Shown here piece by piece: positions 25,112 through 38,497 of a stretch of DNA of 64,000 nucleotides. The notes beneath the pieces were generated by a model. That model was given only the letters and a program-made list of their open reading frames with translations, was not told where the DNA came from and did no database searches. The position numbers and the translations under genes were made by a program. Source of the stretch: Candidatus Gastranaerophilales bacterium (GTDB lineage Bacteria; Cyanobacteriota; Vampirovibrionia; Gastranaerophilales; Gastranaerophilaceae); assembly GCA_944325605.1 (NCBI GenBank), contig CALVAX010000009.1, positions 19,485-83,484 on the forward strand, written 5' to 3'. Position 1 is the first letter of the stretch. Every line of letters begins with the position of its first letter.

Positions 25112-25741
25112 ATGAATTACATATTCTACTTTCTTATTGTAATTTCAATAATATCAGGCGCAATAAACGGCAGGCTGCAGGAGGTTGTCAATTCAATTTT
25201 GACAGGGGCTGAATTGAGTGTTAAGGTTGCGTTTTCTTTAATCGGGATTATGGCGTTCTGGCTCGGGATGATGGAAATTGCTAAAAAATCCGGACTTGTT
25301 GAGATTATTGCGAAAATAATTAAGCCAATAACAAAAAGGCTTTTCAATGAAATTCCGGAAAATTCTCCCGCTGTAGGTGATATCGCAATGAGTTTTACTG
25401 CAAACGCTTTCGGACTGACAAATGCCGCAACTCCAATCGGCATAAAGGCTATGGAAGAACTCCAAAAGCAAAACATTGATAAAAAATCAGCCTCAAATGC
25501 TATGTGCATGTTTCTTGCAATGAACACCGCAGGATTTCAGCTAATTCCTGCAACTGTCATCGCAGTCTTAATCGGAATAGGCTACAAAAACCCGACTGAA
25601 ATCATTGCTCCGACTCTTCTGGTTACATCAATTGCCTTTATAAGCGCAATCTTTATTGCTAAATTGCTTGAAAAATTCTGGAAACCGCAAAACAATGCTG
25701 CACAGACGGATTCTGATGCGATTGACGGAGGGCGCAGATAA
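25112..25741 (+). CDS. spmA: SpmA-like nucleoside-recognition (gate) domain membrane protein
   Basis: A 209-residue integral membrane protein homologous to Bacillus spore maturation protein A. It has the gate-domain pattern: hydrophobic helices around FSLIGIMAFWLGMMEIAKKSGLV, a conserved NAFGLTNAATPIGIKAMEEL segment near residue 105, and SNAMCMFLAMNTAGFQLIPATVIAVLIG. It overlaps spmB by one base, the usual arrangement, so both halves likely form one complex. The pair also occurs in bacteria that do not sporulate, so it is not evidence for spores. The substrate is unknown. No SD precedes the ATG. Confidence 0.88.
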   Translation: MNYIFYFLIVISIISGAINGRLQEVVNSILTGAELSVKVAFSLIGIMAFWLGMMEIAKKSGLVEIIAKIIKPITKRLFNEIPENSPAVGDIAMSFTANAFGLTNAATPIGIKAMEELQKQNIDKKSASNAMCMFLAMNTAGFQLIPATVIAVLIGIGYKNPTEIIAPTLLVTSIAFISAIFIAKLLEKFWKPQNNAAQTDSDAIDGGRR

Positions 25742-26274
25742 TGTTTCAATCTTTGATGGACATAATTTCTCTCTGGGCGCTTCCTGCAATTATTATTCTA
25801 ATTCTGACATTCGGACTTTTAAGAAAAGTTCCGCTGTATGAAGTATTTACAACCGGTGCTAAAGAAGGATTTAAAGTTTCAATCAGCATAATACCATATC
25901 TTGTGGCTATTATGGTCGGAATTTCTATGTTCAGAGCTTCTGGTATCATTGAATATTTCGGACAACTACTTTCTCCGATTTTGTCACATTTCAATGTGTC
26001 TGCCGACATTATCCCGCTGATGATTGTACGCCCTCTATCAGGTTCTGCGGCACTTGGAATTTTCTCAGACATTGCACACTCTGCAGGAGCTGACGCCTTC
26101 ACGACAAAACTTGCCGCAATTATGGTTGGCTCAAGCGAAACAACATTCTATGTCCTTGCTGTTTACTTCGGATCAGTCGGAATTTCCAAGCTTCGATATG
26201 CTCTTCTGGCCGGAATTCTCGCCGACATTATAGGTATTGCATCAGCAATTCTTGTGTGTAATTGGCTGTTTTAA
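25741..26274 (+). CDS. spmB: SpmB-like nucleoside-recognition (gate) domain membrane protein
   Basis: A 177-residue partner of the preceding SpmA-like protein, starting on the last base of that gene (translational coupling). It shows the family pattern GAKEGFKVSISIIPYLVAIMVGISMFRASG, then PLMIVRPLSGSAALGIFSDI and SSETTFYVLAVYFGSVGI, with four to five membrane helices. The last 47 bases overlap, tail to tail, the zinc-ribbon gene on the other strand. The role in a non-sporulating cell is unknown; membrane transport or envelope maturation is inferred. Confidence 0.88.
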   Translation: MFQSLMDIISLWALPAIIILILTFGLLRKVPLYEVFTTGAKEGFKVSISIIPYLVAIMVGISMFRASGIIEYFGQLLSPILSHFNVSADIIPLMIVRPLSGSAALGIFSDIAHSAGADAFTTKLAAIMVGSSETTFYVLAVYFGSVGISKLRYALLAGILADIIGIASAILVCNWLF

Positions 26275-26605
26275 GATCCACCCAGGTCTGTATTTTTGAA
26301 AATGCTGACGGCTTTACAACTTCTTTTACTAAAACCGCATAATCAATATCTATAAAATTGATTTTTGGTACCCGCTCTACTGTAAACGCCTCTGAACCGC
26401 AATTTTTACAAAAATGATTTTCGGGAACAACTTCACCGCTCTTTATAGTTGCTTTCAACTTCACTCCGCAGCAAGCGCATCTGGTGATAAACCATTTATT
26501 TTCCACCAATTCCCCGCAATCAGGACAATACGAAAATTCACAATCCGGATTTACCCTGTCATGAGTGCAAATTCTGTTCTTTTTAAATAACTCCAGTATA
26601 ATCAT
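26228..26605 (-). CDS. Zinc-ribbon protein
   Basis: A 125-residue small protein with several metal-binding cysteine pairs: CPDCGE, CACCG and CKNCGS, plus an upstream CTHDRVNPDC. This spacing fits two zinc ribbons. The C-terminal 50 residues have no Cys and end in a basic-aromatic region (INFIDIDYAVLVKEV, IQTWVDL). SD GAGGG directly precedes the ATG. It overlaps the 3' end of spmB on the opposite strand by 47 bp. The function is unknown; a nucleic-acid or protein-binding role is the usual guess for such ribbons. Confidence 0.75.
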   Translation of the reverse strand: MIILELFKKNRICTHDRVNPDCEFSYCPDCGELVENKWFITRCACCGVKLKATIKSGEVVPENHFCKNCGSEAFTVERVPKINFIDIDYAVLVKEVVKPSAFSKIQTWVDLKTANYTQELLMQYL

Positions 26606-26679
26606 ACCCTCTTAATAATTATTTTTTTTATTTTGTCAACTTTTTAGCTATAATTTTCTATTATTTTTAGTCTGCCAAA

Positions 26680-27249
26680 ATGATGACTTTGATTGCAGAC
26701 TCAGATAATATAAATGTTATGGCAATATCAAAAAATATTGAAACCTATATCAAAAATTCTCTCATCCGCGGCAAGCTCTGCCGTTGGAATAAAAATACTG
26801 TTAACGTCTACATTACACCTGTTACAGCACCCGTTACAAACAAAGCATTTCTCTATTCGCAGGTTAAAAAAGCCCTCGCTGAGTGGAATAAAGTTCTCGC
26901 TTCTCAAAATATATGTCTTAATTTCACGGAAATCACAAACGCAAATAATGCGGATATTATTGTTCACTGGGTTAAAGTCGGGCGGGTTTACGAAGGAATG
27001 TGCAAGTATTTGAGCGTCGTTAATCAAACCATAAATAAAATCTCAATTGATATTGGACTGCCTAATGAATTTTCAGGTAAAGAAACAACAGATTTAAGTA
27101 TCTACTGCGCAATTATGCACGAATTCGGACACGCACTGGGACTCGGCCACGGCGTCGAAATTGATGATATAATGTTTGTTCCTCATCAAAAAAATATTCA
27201 AACCCCTGGTGAAAATGACATATATGTCTTAAATAAAATCTACAAATAA
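26680..27249 (+). CDS. Matrixin-like zinc metalloprotease
   Basis: A 189-residue predicted protease of the metzincin/matrixin type (M10-like). The catalytic zinc motif HEFGHALGLGHG (His147, Glu148, His151, His157) is complete, and a Met (DIMFVPH) follows at the position of the Met-turn. The upstream half shows the matrixin fold: VNVYITPV, then an ALAEWNKVLAS helix and ADIIVHWVK. No signal peptide is visible, so the protein is either cytosolic or exported another way. The exact start is uncertain, with two Met codons at 26680 and 26683 and no clear SD. The rRNA operon ends on the opposite strand about 50 bp downstream. Confidence 0.85.
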   Translation: MMTLIADSDNINVMAISKNIETYIKNSLIRGKLCRWNKNTVNVYITPVTAPVTNKAFLYSQVKKALAEWNKVLASQNICLNFTEITNANNADIIVHWVKVGRVYEGMCKYLSVVNQTINKISIDIGLPNEFSGKETTDLSIYCAIMHEFGHALGLGHGVEIDDIMFVPHQKNIQTPGENDIYVLNKIYK

Positions 27250-27295
27250 GCACTCTGTGCCGGCCGGATTATAAATTTACCCGATTTAATACAAT

Positions 27296-27342
27296 AAAAA
27301 AGAGGAAACTTAACAGACATTATGTTAAAATTTCCTCTTTTC
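27296..27342 (-). terminator. Rho-independent terminator of the rRNA operon
   Basis: A hairpin formed by AAAGAGGAAA with TTTCCTCTTT plus inner TTAACA/TGTTAA. On the minus strand it is followed by TTTTTTATT, about 10 nt after the 5S 3' end. It may also stop the 26680-27249 gene on the plus strand. Confidence 0.88.
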
Positions 27343-27352
27343 TAAAATAGGA

Positions 27353-27467
27353 CTTGGCAACGAGCTATTTTCCCAGGCGGTGGCCCGCCAAGTATCTTCG
27401 CCGATGTGAGTCTTTACGACCGTGTTCGGGATGGGAACGGGTGGTTTCCTCACTCTTTGTCACCAAG
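27353..27467 (-). rRNA. rrf: 5S ribosomal RNA
   Basis: About 115 nt on the minus strand. CTTGGTGAC at the 5' end pairs with GTTGCCAAG at the 3' end (helix I). The conserved internal stretch CCCGTTCCCATCCCGAACACGG is present (bases near 27410-27431). Ends are set by helix I and may be off by one or two bases. Confidence 0.93.
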
Positions 27468-27570
27468 AAACTTGTGACTTGCGCGGCTTGCACGCTGAAA
27501 GTTGCATAATGATTATAAGCAAACGCAATCATCTTATCCTTTAAACAATCATCAAACTGATTGCCTAATT

Positions 27571-30577
<3,007 letters not shown>

Positions 30578-30865
30578 GTACTTGCTGTCACTTGCGTGAC
30601 TGCAGTATTTGGAATCATTGATGATTACGTATCTTTATACATTTGATAACAGTTGTTATTTAATGTTTATACGCTTATAATCTTATGCAATTTTCAATGT
30701 GCAATGAGTGAATACACACTCAGAACAAAATAGTCTGAAAACAACTTTATTAATTCAGCCTCCATTATCTCTAAAATGATTTGCATAAAAAGAGATAACT
30801 TCAACAGCTTCGACCTTGGGATGGAGGCTAATTTTAAAATGCATCAGCATTACCTCAATCTCCCT
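30578..30865 (-). other. 16S-23S internal transcribed spacer without tRNA
   Basis: 288 bp. I see no tRNA-Ile or tRNA-Ala pattern on the minus strand. It holds a long inverted repeat AGCCTCCAT (30758-30766) with ATGGAGGCT (30821-30829), a likely processing stem. It also holds the segment GCACATTGAAAA, repeated in the 16S leader. Confidence 0.8.
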
Positions 30866-32388
<1,523 letters not shown>

Positions 32389-32721
32389 CAGAAAGTTTAT
32401 TCGATCGTCATATCTCTATGACGCTTGACTCATTTCGTTTGCAAACTTTCGTTTGCGCTGTCCTTATCATTTTCTTTGAATTAACAAAGTTATTCGTCTT
32501 CAGCTATTCTGTTTTCAATGTGCTGAGCCTTTCACCTTTATTTTAATTTTGCTATTCACAAAATCTCTTTTGGGGTTTTGGCTAGTTCAGCGGTTTCATT
32601 TTCAACCGCAATTTTTATCTTACTACTTAAATTTTTCTTGTCAACTACTTTTTTAAAGTTTGTTAAGAATTTATTTTTTTCTTTAAGTTTTAAGGTTCGC
32701 TGTGCACTGAGCACGTCTTTA
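32389..32721 (-). other. Leader of the rRNA operon
   Basis: Non-coding. It holds a hairpin just before 16S (CGTCATA, four-base loop, TATGACG; 32406-32423), a GAAA-capped hairpin GCAAAC/GTTTGC (32441-32456), and GCACATTGAAAA (near 32511-32522), also present in the spacer. These probably act in processing or antitermination. Confidence 0.65.
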
Positions 32722-32750
32722 ATTGTAGACAAAAGAAATTTAAAAATCAA
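32722..32750 (-). promoter_or_regulatory. rRNA operon promoter
   Basis: On the minus strand TTGATT (32745-32750), exactly 17 bp, TACAAT (32722-32727). The predicted start is about 325 bp before 16S. The region further upstream (32751-33002) is AT-rich, holds the divergent promoter of the gene at 33003, and shows nothing else that I can name. Confidence 0.7.
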
Positions 32751-33002
32751 TATCTTTTTCTTTGTTTTTTATAAAAAATTTTACACTTTTCGCGAAAAAG
32801 CTTATAAATAAAGGATTTTAGTACTTTACATTTGTTAATAATTAAGTTTTATTCTATTGGTTTCATTTTATTTAGACACAAATTTTTTCTAAAAGTTCCA
32901 TTTTTTATTTTTTTTCATAAGAACGTATGACGTTAAAACAAAAAAAATATAATATACTACTATCAGAAAACTGTATTTTTAGCAGAAATAGGAGATAAAA
33001 TC

Positions 33003-33431
33003 ATGATTAAAACATCTAGAATTCTGGCATTTTCACTCTTTTTGACTTTAGCATGCTCTACTGCAGCTTTTGCAGACGGGAATGCTTTTACACCATTGAA
33101 TTTTGACAATGCAAGTTACACCAACTCTTCGGTCAGAACAAGCGCTACTTTAACTGATTCAAGTTCTGCAACAACGCTTTCCGGGAATGCTGTTACCCAG
33201 GAAGTCACTGGAAGTTCAGACATGCAGGACGCTATTTTGAAACTTGATAATGCGCAGGTTGATGTAAGAAATGACTTGTTAAATATAAAAGCTAAATATG
33301 CTGATATTGATGCTCAGTACAAAACAATCAAAAATGAGAGAAAAGCTCTTAACAAACAGCTGAAAGCAACTGAAAAAAGAATTAAACAGATTGAAAAAGC
33401 AAAAGAAAAAATCAGAAAAAACATGATGTAA
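33003..33431 (+). CDS. Small secreted protein with C-terminal coiled coil
   Basis: A 142-residue protein with a signal peptide (ILAFSLFLTLACSTAAFA, cleaved before DGNAF). A Ser/Thr/Asn-rich region spans about 26-70 and a long charged helix about 75-140 (LDNAQVDVRNDLLNIKAKYA, then a KQLKATEKRIKQIEKAKEK tail). It may be a periplasmic or cell-wall coiled-coil protein. I recognise no family. SD AGGAG. A strong terminator makes this a single-gene transcript, divergent from the rRNA operon. Confidence 0.8.
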   Translation: MIKTSRILAFSLFLTLACSTAAFADGNAFTPLNFDNASYTNSSVRTSATLTDSSSATTLSGNAVTQEVTGSSDMQDAILKLDNAQVDVRNDLLNIKAKYADIDAQYKTIKNERKALNKQLKATEKRIKQIEKAKEKIRKNMM

Positions 33432-33451
33432 AAAAGCATGCTTTATTAATT

Positions 33452-33481
33452 AAAAGGACTTGTCATGGACAAGTCCTTTTT
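33452..33481 (+). terminator. Rho-independent terminator
   Basis: A perfect 13-bp stem AAAAGGACTTGTC/GACAAGTCCTTTT with an ATG loop, running into T. It closes the gene at 33003. Confidence 0.93.
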
Positions 33482-33532
33482 GTATTTATTTTTTGAGAAG
33501 AGTTTTAAACGGTTCAATCAATCTTGAATATT

Positions 33533-33662
33533 ACGTCATTCTGAGGGCGCATGCCTGAAGAATATTGTCGGATTTTTAGGAGATCCTTCGGCTTTTCGCA
33601 CTCGCAGTAAACGGGTACGGCTGACGCCTTTCACCCTCTGCTCGTGCGCCTCAGGATGACGT
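33533..33662. repeat. MITE-like intergenic repeat with terminal inverted repeats
   Basis: A 130-bp element bounded by ACGTCATTCTGAGG and CCTCAGGATGACGT (14-bp terminal inverted repeat, one mismatch). It contains GATCCTTCGGC-type internal sequence. The same words recur at 61259, 63168-63755 and the window end. It sits in a 427-bp gap (33432-33858) that otherwise holds the terminator and GC-richer low-complexity sequence (CCCTCTCCCGCAAGGGG) with no gene. Confidence 0.7.
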
Positions 33663-33858
33663 GTAGTCATTTCAACTCTTCACGCTTCACTATTCTTACC
33701 CCTCACCCTAATTTCTAAATTCGCTGCGCGCATTAAGAAATTCTACCCTCTCCCGCAAGGGGCGAGGGAATTGTTTTGTAGCAAACCTTTCACCTGTTCA
33801 CCTTTTCAACCCTTCAACTTCCCTCACTCCTCACCCTTCACTCTTCACTTTTTCGTCT

Positions 33859-35850
33859 TTAGTTATTCACGTTATATATTCTTATATAGTTCCAGTAGGA
33901 TCTGAAAACTTTTTTGACGTAAGTTTTGGTTTCTTCATAGGGGATTTGTTCCACAAAGCTGTCTGTATCATCATACATAAGCGACTGTTTCCACCTTGTG
34001 ACAGAACCTATTCCGCCGTTATAGGAAGCAACAGCCGAGATATCATGACCTGAAAGCATGCCTTTTATATATGCATAATAATAATTGCCGAGTTTTATGT
34101 TGGATTCTGCGTTAAAAAGATCATAACTGCCGAGATGTTTTATTCTGGCGATTTCTTCTGCAGTTGAAGGCATGAGCTGCATCAGCCCCTTTGCTCCTGC
34201 AAAGCTTGCGGCTTCCGGATTAAAATAACTTTCCTCTCTTGCGATTGAAAGCATTAGCGGGGGATTGTTTCCTGTAATATCGGCGTAATCATCTATTGTT
34301 TCATAATAGTGGAGAGGATAAACCAGACGCCATCTGAAATCATATTTGTCAGGTTTCTTTTCAAGCTTATCCATAGCATTACGGGCTATGAGCATGGAGT
34401 GCGAATAATCGCCTTGTTTATATAAAATCCAGCTTTTTACAAATTCATCACTGCCTGCTATTTCATCAATTATTTCATAATCTTCAAGTTCTGCAAGCTT
34501 TCTTATAACAGGATTTTTCAATTCGTAAGGATAAACAACAGGAAGCGGCTTTATTTTATTTGTTATGATGGCATGCTGCTGATGGTTAAGCCTTAAATAA
34601 GCCCGATATGCATAATATGTGTCAGGGAAACTTGTTATGACACTTTTATACATGCCCATATATGCACTGTAATCTCTGTATTTTTCAAAAATTTTACCCA
34701 TCCAGAACATGATCATGGGTGCGGAGTCTTTATCTCTGTATTTTTCAAGATAATCCAGTCCGATTTTTTTGGCGCCTTCAAAATCTTTCAGCTCGTAGGT
34801 GCCCATAAATATTTCGGACAAAGCCTTCTCGGCATATTTGCTGTCCGGATATTCTACATAAAAATCTTTGAAGCATTTTGTTTTGTCATATCCGCTTGAA
34901 TAATCACACTTGAGCATGCCGGCATAATCGTCAACTTTGCCTGAAACATGTGCTGCAAAATAATTGGCAATATCTAATTTAGGCATGCTGCTCAGACTTA
35001 AATATAAATTCATGGCATCAATCAATTTGTCTTCAGAAACATAGGATTGATACTGATCGAAGCCTTTTTGCAGCATGCTCAAAGCTTCATCTTTATGCCC
35101 CGTTACATTAAGAACTTCCGCTTTTAAAACCCATGCTTCTGCGTCATTTGTGTTCTGAAGCATGTCTTTTGCTCTGGGGTATTCTCCTAATTGATAAAGA
35201 GATTCAGCCATCAACAGATAATCGTCAGGTGAAATTGTTTTATCTATCGAAAGCCAGTTGTCAATAACGTTCGGCGCAAGTCTGCCTTTTGGAGCTTTTT
35301 CAAGGTAGTGTCTGAAGTAATTTTCAACATCCTGCTTGGCTGAAAGCGGAAATATAGAATTTTCGCTGTCTGTATATTTTTTCATCAGGATAAGCCCGAG
35401 ATAATATTCAGAGGCTATGGCATAATCTGATGCCGGAGCTTCTTTCATCAGTTGTTTAAAACATTTTGAGGCATGCTTTAAATCATTATTTTCAAAAAAG
35501 ATTTGTGCTGCTAAATATTTAGCCCTGGGGCTAAGCGGATTTTTGGCATAATGAGAATATAATGTCCGGTATTTTTTTAATGCAGATTCTTTATCGCCGA
35601 TTGCGGACGCGCATGCTGCCTGACGATATAAAGCTGCCGGCTTCAACTCAGACATTGCGGATACTCTGGAAAACAAATAATAAGAGTTTGAATAATCTTC
35701 TTTTCTATAATCAGCAAGAGCATCTTTATATATTAACATTGTTTTATGGGGTGTCTGATACAGCCTGCTGAATAGTATTCCGCCGGCAAAACAGATTACT
35801 ACAAGCGAAACACCTGCAATCACCTTTTCTCTGGTCTTTAGATTAATCAT
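33859..35850 (-). CDS. Soluble-lytic-transglycosylase-like protein (GH23), membrane anchored
   Basis: A 663-residue peptidoglycan-cleaving enzyme. An N-terminal membrane anchor (VIAGVSLVVICFAGGILF) is followed by a long helical region with TPR-like repeats (about 50-480). The SLT catalytic domain is near 510-650: LSIAREESYFNPEAASFAGAKGLMQLMP contains the catalytic Glu, and AYIKGMLSGHDISAVASYNGG the conserved AYNGG-like loop. The order matches Slt70-type enzymes. I start at ATG 35850; an upstream TTG (35895) is open but has no SD. It acts on the wall in the periplasm, making 1,6-anhydromuropeptides (family knowledge). Confidence 0.9.
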   Translation of the reverse strand: MINLKTREKVIAGVSLVVICFAGGILFSRLYQTPHKTMLIYKDALADYRKEDYSNSYYLFSRVSAMSELKPAALYRQAACASAIGDKESALKKYRTLYSHYAKNPLSPRAKYLAAQIFFENNDLKHASKCFKQLMKEAPASDYAIASEYYLGLILMKKYTDSENSIFPLSAKQDVENYFRHYLEKAPKGRLAPNVIDNWLSIDKTISPDDYLLMAESLYQLGEYPRAKDMLQNTNDAEAWVLKAEVLNVTGHKDEALSMLQKGFDQYQSYVSEDKLIDAMNLYLSLSSMPKLDIANYFAAHVSGKVDDYAGMLKCDYSSGYDKTKCFKDFYVEYPDSKYAEKALSEIFMGTYELKDFEGAKKIGLDYLEKYRDKDSAPMIMFWMGKIFEKYRDYSAYMGMYKSVITSFPDTYYAYRAYLRLNHQQHAIITNKIKPLPVVYPYELKNPVIRKLAELEDYEIIDEIAGSDEFVKSWILYKQGDYSHSMLIARNAMDKLEKKPDKYDFRWRLVYPLHYYETIDDYADITGNNPPLMLSIAREESYFNPEAASFAGAKGLMQLMPSTAEEIARIKHLGSYDLFNAESNIKLGNYYYAYIKGMLSGHDISAVASYNGGIGSVTRWKQSLMYDDTDSFVEQIPYEETKTYVKKVFRSYWNYIRIYNVNN

Positions 35851-35983
35851 ATATTTAATGTTAACAGATTTTTTTTTAAACTGAAAATTTTTCAAAAAAA
35901 GTTACATTTAACATGATATAATATTTTATAATATAATAATAAAGAAAACCCTAAACTGTCTTAAGTAAACAAGAGGAGTAATA

Positions 35984-37372
35984 ATGTACGGAATTATATT
36001 GGCGGGAGGATCAGGAAGCAGGCTGTGGCCTTTATCAAGGGAGCTTTGCCCGAAACAGCTTTTAAATATTACAGGTGAAAAAAGCCTTCTTCAGGCAACA
36101 TTTGAAAGGCTTCAAAAATTAATGCCTGAGGAAAATATTTTAAGTATTACAAACACAAAACATCTCGCTAATGTAAAAATGCAATTAAAAGATTATTATG
36201 CATCTCCTCTTATTTTGCCGGAACCTGTTTCGAAAAATACTGCTCCCGCAACAGCGGTTTCTGTTAAATATATTTATGAAAACAAAAATTCCGATGATAT
36301 TATTCTTGTTGTGCCTTCTGACCATTTAATTCATGATGTGCAAAAATTTTCAGAAGCAATTGAAAAGGGAAAAATATTTGCAGAACAAGGATTTGTCGTA
36401 ACTTTCGGGGTAGAGCCTTCTTATTGCGAAACCGGATTCGGTTATATCAAAACATCTGAAAAAATCAGTGAAGGGTTTAAAGTCGAAAAATTTGTCGAGA
36501 AACCGGATTCTGCAACTGCGCAAAAATATCTTCAGGATAAAACAATGTTCTGGAACAGCGGAATTTTTATGTTCAAACCTTCCGTATTCTTTAATGAATT
36601 AAAAGAGCATGCTCCTGAAATCTTTGAAATTACTGAAAAAATTGATTTTAAAAATTCAGAAGAAATTCCTTTTGTAGAGTTTGACAAAATGCCGAATATT
36701 TCACTTGATTATGCTTTGATGGAAAAATCAAATAATCTTGTGATGATAAAACTTGAAAACGACTGGAAGGATGTCGGAAGCTGGGATGCTATTTATGACA
36801 TCAGCCCGAAGGATAAAGACGGAAATGTTTTTGTCGGGCATGTTCTGGATGAAGGCTCAAAGAATTCGCTCGTTTATTCATCTTCAAAACTTGTTGCAAC
36901 TATCGGACTGGAAGATGTCGTTCTTGTCGAAACAGAAGATGCAATTTTGGCATGCCGCAAAGACAAAACCCAGAATGTAAAACATATTTATGAAACACTG
37001 AAGCAGCAAAATGACAATACTCATCTTGTTCATAAAACAGTTTATCGTCCGTGGGGTTTTTACACGGTTATTGCGCAGGGGGAAGGATTTTTGACAAAAA
37101 TTATCCATGTTAATCCGAAACAAAGACTTTCTCTTCAATCACACAACCACAGAAGCGAACACTGGGTTGTATTAAACGGAACAGCTATGGTTGTACTGGA
37201 TTCTAAAGAACTTATTCTGCATTCCGGACACAGCGTTGATATTCCAATTAAGGCAATCCACTCTCTTCAAAATCCTTATGATGAGGCTGTTGAAGTTATT
37301 GAAGTACAAAAAGGCGATTTGCTTATTGAAGAAGACATCATAAGATACGAAGATATTTATGGCAGAGCTTAG
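35984..37372 (+). CDS. manC: Mannose-1-phosphate guanylyltransferase / mannose-6-phosphate isomerase
   Basis: A 462-residue bifunctional enzyme supplying GDP-mannose for surface polysaccharides. Residues 1-345 form the nucleotidyltransferase domain, with the GTP-binding LAGGSGSRLWPLSRELCPKQ at the N-terminus, VPSDHLI, and FVEKPD. Residues of about 346-462 form a cupin isomerase domain (PWGFYTVIAQGEGFLTKII, HNHRSEHWVVLNGTA, GHSVDIP). Length and order are those of CpsB/XanB/ManC. SD AGAGGAG. It is a single gene here, with no glycosyltransferases next to it. Confidence 0.95.
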   Translation: MYGIILAGGSGSRLWPLSRELCPKQLLNITGEKSLLQATFERLQKLMPEENILSITNTKHLANVKMQLKDYYASPLILPEPVSKNTAPATAVSVKYIYENKNSDDIILVVPSDHLIHDVQKFSEAIEKGKIFAEQGFVVTFGVEPSYCETGFGYIKTSEKISEGFKVEKFVEKPDSATAQKYLQDKTMFWNSGIFMFKPSVFFNELKEHAPEIFEITEKIDFKNSEEIPFVEFDKMPNISLDYALMEKSNNLVMIKLENDWKDVGSWDAIYDISPKDKDGNVFVGHVLDEGSKNSLVYSSSKLVATIGLEDVVLVETEDAILACRKDKTQNVKHIYETLKQQNDNTHLVHKTVYRPWGFYTVIAQGEGFLTKIIHVNPKQRLSLQSHNHRSEHWVVLNGTAMVVLDSKELILHSGHSVDIPIKAIHSLQNPYDEAVEVIEVQKGDLLIEEDIIRYEDIYGRA

Positions 37373-37389
37373 TTCATAAAAGGATTTTA

Positions 37390-38478
37390 TTAAAGCCCTA
37401 TTTTTTCGTTCAGTTTCAATGCATTGATTAGTTCTAAAACAGATAAAATTTCATTGAACAACTCGGTAAAGGTATTGCTGTCCGTTTCCTTACCCAAATT
37501 TGCCATCTGAAACAAATCACGGCCTGCATCTATTGCGATTGTTATTTTGCCATCCTTAAAGGCTGCCCTTATGTATTTTGCTCTGAAGGCAACTTTCATG
37601 TTCTTAAATCTCTCTATAAAGGCGGTCGTCAAAACATATCTTGCTTCAACCTGATTATCTGAATAAATTTTGTATTTTTTCATGAATTCAGGATCTTCAA
37701 GTTTTACTTCCTCAAATTTTGAATGGTCAAATTTTATTCCTAAACTTGTACGTGCTCTCTCAAGTACAAATGTATGCCCCTCAAAATTTTTGTTCATAAC
37801 AAATTCGACAAAAACTCCGCGGAACGGAACGTTTATCAGCGATTTCAACAATATAATCAAAACAATTACAAACAGGGCAAAAGGAACAAGAAAAATACTT
37901 AAATCTTTTAAAATATTCAAAAATATAAGAATACAAATCACTGCAACAACATATACAGCAAGATTTCCGGATACAGATGCATCCGCCTCCAGAATATGAA
38001 AATCTACCCCTCTGTATTTACCGCAAATTGTATCATCAAATGATAAACCCAGATATGGAGTCATTATATTCAATCGTTGATAAATATTAGAATCCTTTAC
38101 AATTGTTTTCAGAAGCTGATGATCCAAGGTTTTCATATCAGACCCGAAAATTTGTAAAAATTCAGGCATATACTTTTTCTTTATATCCGTTTCGCAGTTA
38201 TAATCTGCAACGTTTGCGGGTCTTGATATTCCCTGAAAAATCAAAAATATAAGTCCGACTGCAACAAAAGGAATACCAAGTGCCAAAATTCTTTCGCCGT
38301 CCGGGAGAATCCTTGATATTAGACACAATATCACACCGAATACAAAAATTATTAACGGTAAACTTTTATACCTGTTTCCTGTTCGCAATCTGTTTATTGT
38401 TCCAAGTTCCGGCTTAATTTTGTTCACATAAAATGTTCTTAAGTCAGCTCTCATTTGTGCAACAGATTTTTCAGTCAT
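37390..38478 (-). CDS. DUF3137-like membrane protein, paralogue B
   Basis: A 362-residue protein. Two hydrophobic pairs are visible: residues about 44-85 (PLIIFVFGVILCLISRILP, LGIPFVAVGLIFLIF) and about 170-215 (LAVYVVAVICILIFLNIL, FALFVIVLIILL). The C-terminal soluble domain contains the DUF3137-like GVFVEFVMNKNFEGHTFVLERA. The last 100 residues are almost identical to those of the upstream paralogue, while the N-terminal halves differ widely. The function is unknown; in this family the membrane part probably anchors a cytosolic domain. It follows the sister gene by 19 nt and is likely co-transcribed. Confidence 0.82.
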   Translation of the reverse strand: MTEKSVAQMRADLRTFYVNKIKPELGTINRLRTGNRYKSLPLIIFVFGVILCLISRILPDGERILALGIPFVAVGLIFLIFQGISRPANVADYNCETDIKKKYMPEFLQIFGSDMKTLDHQLLKTIVKDSNIYQRLNIMTPYLGLSFDDTICGKYRGVDFHILEADASVSGNLAVYVVAVICILIFLNILKDLSIFLVPFALFVIVLIILLKSLINVPFRGVFVEFVMNKNFEGHTFVLERARTSLGIKFDHSKFEEVKLEDPEFMKKYKIYSDNQVEARYVLTTAFIERFKNMKVAFRAKYIRAAFKDGKITIAIDAGRDLFQMANLGKETDSNTFTELFNEILSVLELINALKLNEKIGL

Positions 38479-38497
38479 GTTTTCAGCTCCTTTAATT

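Noticed and set aside
25112..26274. spmA-spmB as a sign of sporulation
   Set aside because: The pair is widespread in non-sporulating bacteria; no other sporulation gene is present here.
32556..32750. A 64-codon minus-strand frame between the rRNA promoter and 16S
   Set aside because: It starts at a TTG inside the -35 box, has no ribosome binding site, and has the Lys-rich composition of translated AT-rich leader DNA. I treat the region as rRNA leader.
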